A stretch of 5,357 nucleotides of DNA from an uncultured Bacteroidota bacterium (GTDB lineage Bacteria > Bacteroidota > Bacteroidia > Chitinophagales > Chitinophagaceae): NCBI GenBank assembly GCA_903905685.1, contig CAIVHI010000383.1:1-5357 (forward strand), written 5' to 3'. Position numbers and translations under genes: made by a program. Each line of letters begins with the position of its first letter. The stretch's first letter is position 1. Shown piece by piece: positions 5,284-5,357 of this stretch. Below the pieces are notes generated by a model. The model was not told the DNA's origin. It was given only the letters and a program-made list of their open reading frames with translations, and did not search any database.

Positions 5284-5357
5284 ATGAAAATCATCAAAAT
5301 TTCTACGGTATTTTTAGCCTTGGTCGTTGCTTTAGGCAGTTGTAAAAAAGGCGATAC
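5284..5357 (+). CDS. Lipoprotein, N-terminal fragment cut by the window end
   Basis: Only 24 complete codons are visible. They encode a typical lipoprotein signal peptide: Lys at 2 and 5, a hydrophobic core at about 6-17, and the lipobox L17-G18-S19-C20, with C20 as the lipidated residue after signal peptidase II cleavage. The residues just after C20 are KKGDT; there is no run of acidic residues of the kind that marks many surface-exported Bacteroidota lipoproteins, so its final location cannot be judged. The start is preceded by an A-rich leader without a Shine-Dalgarno sequence, which is normal for this phylum. The gene is divergent from the UbiD-family gene. Its function lies beyond the window. 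Confidence 0.8.
   Translation, partial: MKIIKISTVFLALVVALGSCKKGD

Noticed and set aside
1..5357. A defence system, mobile element, CRISPR array or new biosynthetic system
   Set aside because: All large genes are recognisable housekeeping or repair families with no transposase, repeats-with-spacers, att-like ends or toxin-antitoxin pairs; the novelty is confined to details within and between genes.

Overview
This window looks like ordinary chromosome from a member of the Bacteroidota, probably a Chitinophagaceae-like or related environmental lineage. The evidence is indirect but consistent. The FolE N-terminus has the form I associate with Bacteroidota. Start codons lack Shine-Dalgarno sequences and sit behind A-rich or otherwise unremarkable leaders. 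Several sites match the Bacteroidota -7 promoter element TAnnTTTG. Coding DNA has roughly balanced base composition, while the gaps between genes are AT-rich.

Layout: (1) Positions 1-2486, plus strand, hold a tightly packed run of three genes. These are the 3' part of folE (GTP cyclohydrolase I), a START/SRPBCC-fold protein (COG4276-like) and a class I DNA photolyase. The gaps between them are 25 and 10 bases, so they are probably co-transcribed. (2) Positions 2487-2598 are a short gap between convergent genes. It carries a 13-bp stem-loop that best fits a terminator for the minus-strand genes and may work both ways. (3) Positions 2599-4955, minus strand, hold a long UbiD-family decarboxylase, followed 38 bases downstream by a small Thr-rich secreted protein of unknown function. 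(4) Positions 4956-5283 are an AT-rich divergent intergenic region with candidate -7 boxes for both flanking genes and several short repeats. (5) Positions 5284-5357 are the first 24 codons of a lipoprotein cut off by the window edge.

How the genes may work together: folE, the SRPBCC gene and the photolyase resemble light/UV-response sets in other bacteria, where these families recur together. FolE opens pterin and folate synthesis, and folate can supply an antenna cofactor to some photolyases. However, the residues here do not look like the E. coli folate-antenna site. The UbiD-family enzyme most plausibly acts in quinone (menaquinone) synthesis, since Bacteroidota use menaquinone; this is inferred from family and taxon.

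The most notable points are a Tyr in place of the outer Trp of the photolyase electron-transfer triad, an apparent internal duplication in the C-terminal part of the UbiD-family protein, and a -7 box only four bases ahead of the UbiD start codon, which suggests a leaderless mRNA. I see no mobile element, CRISPR array, RNA gene or evidence of a wholly new system.
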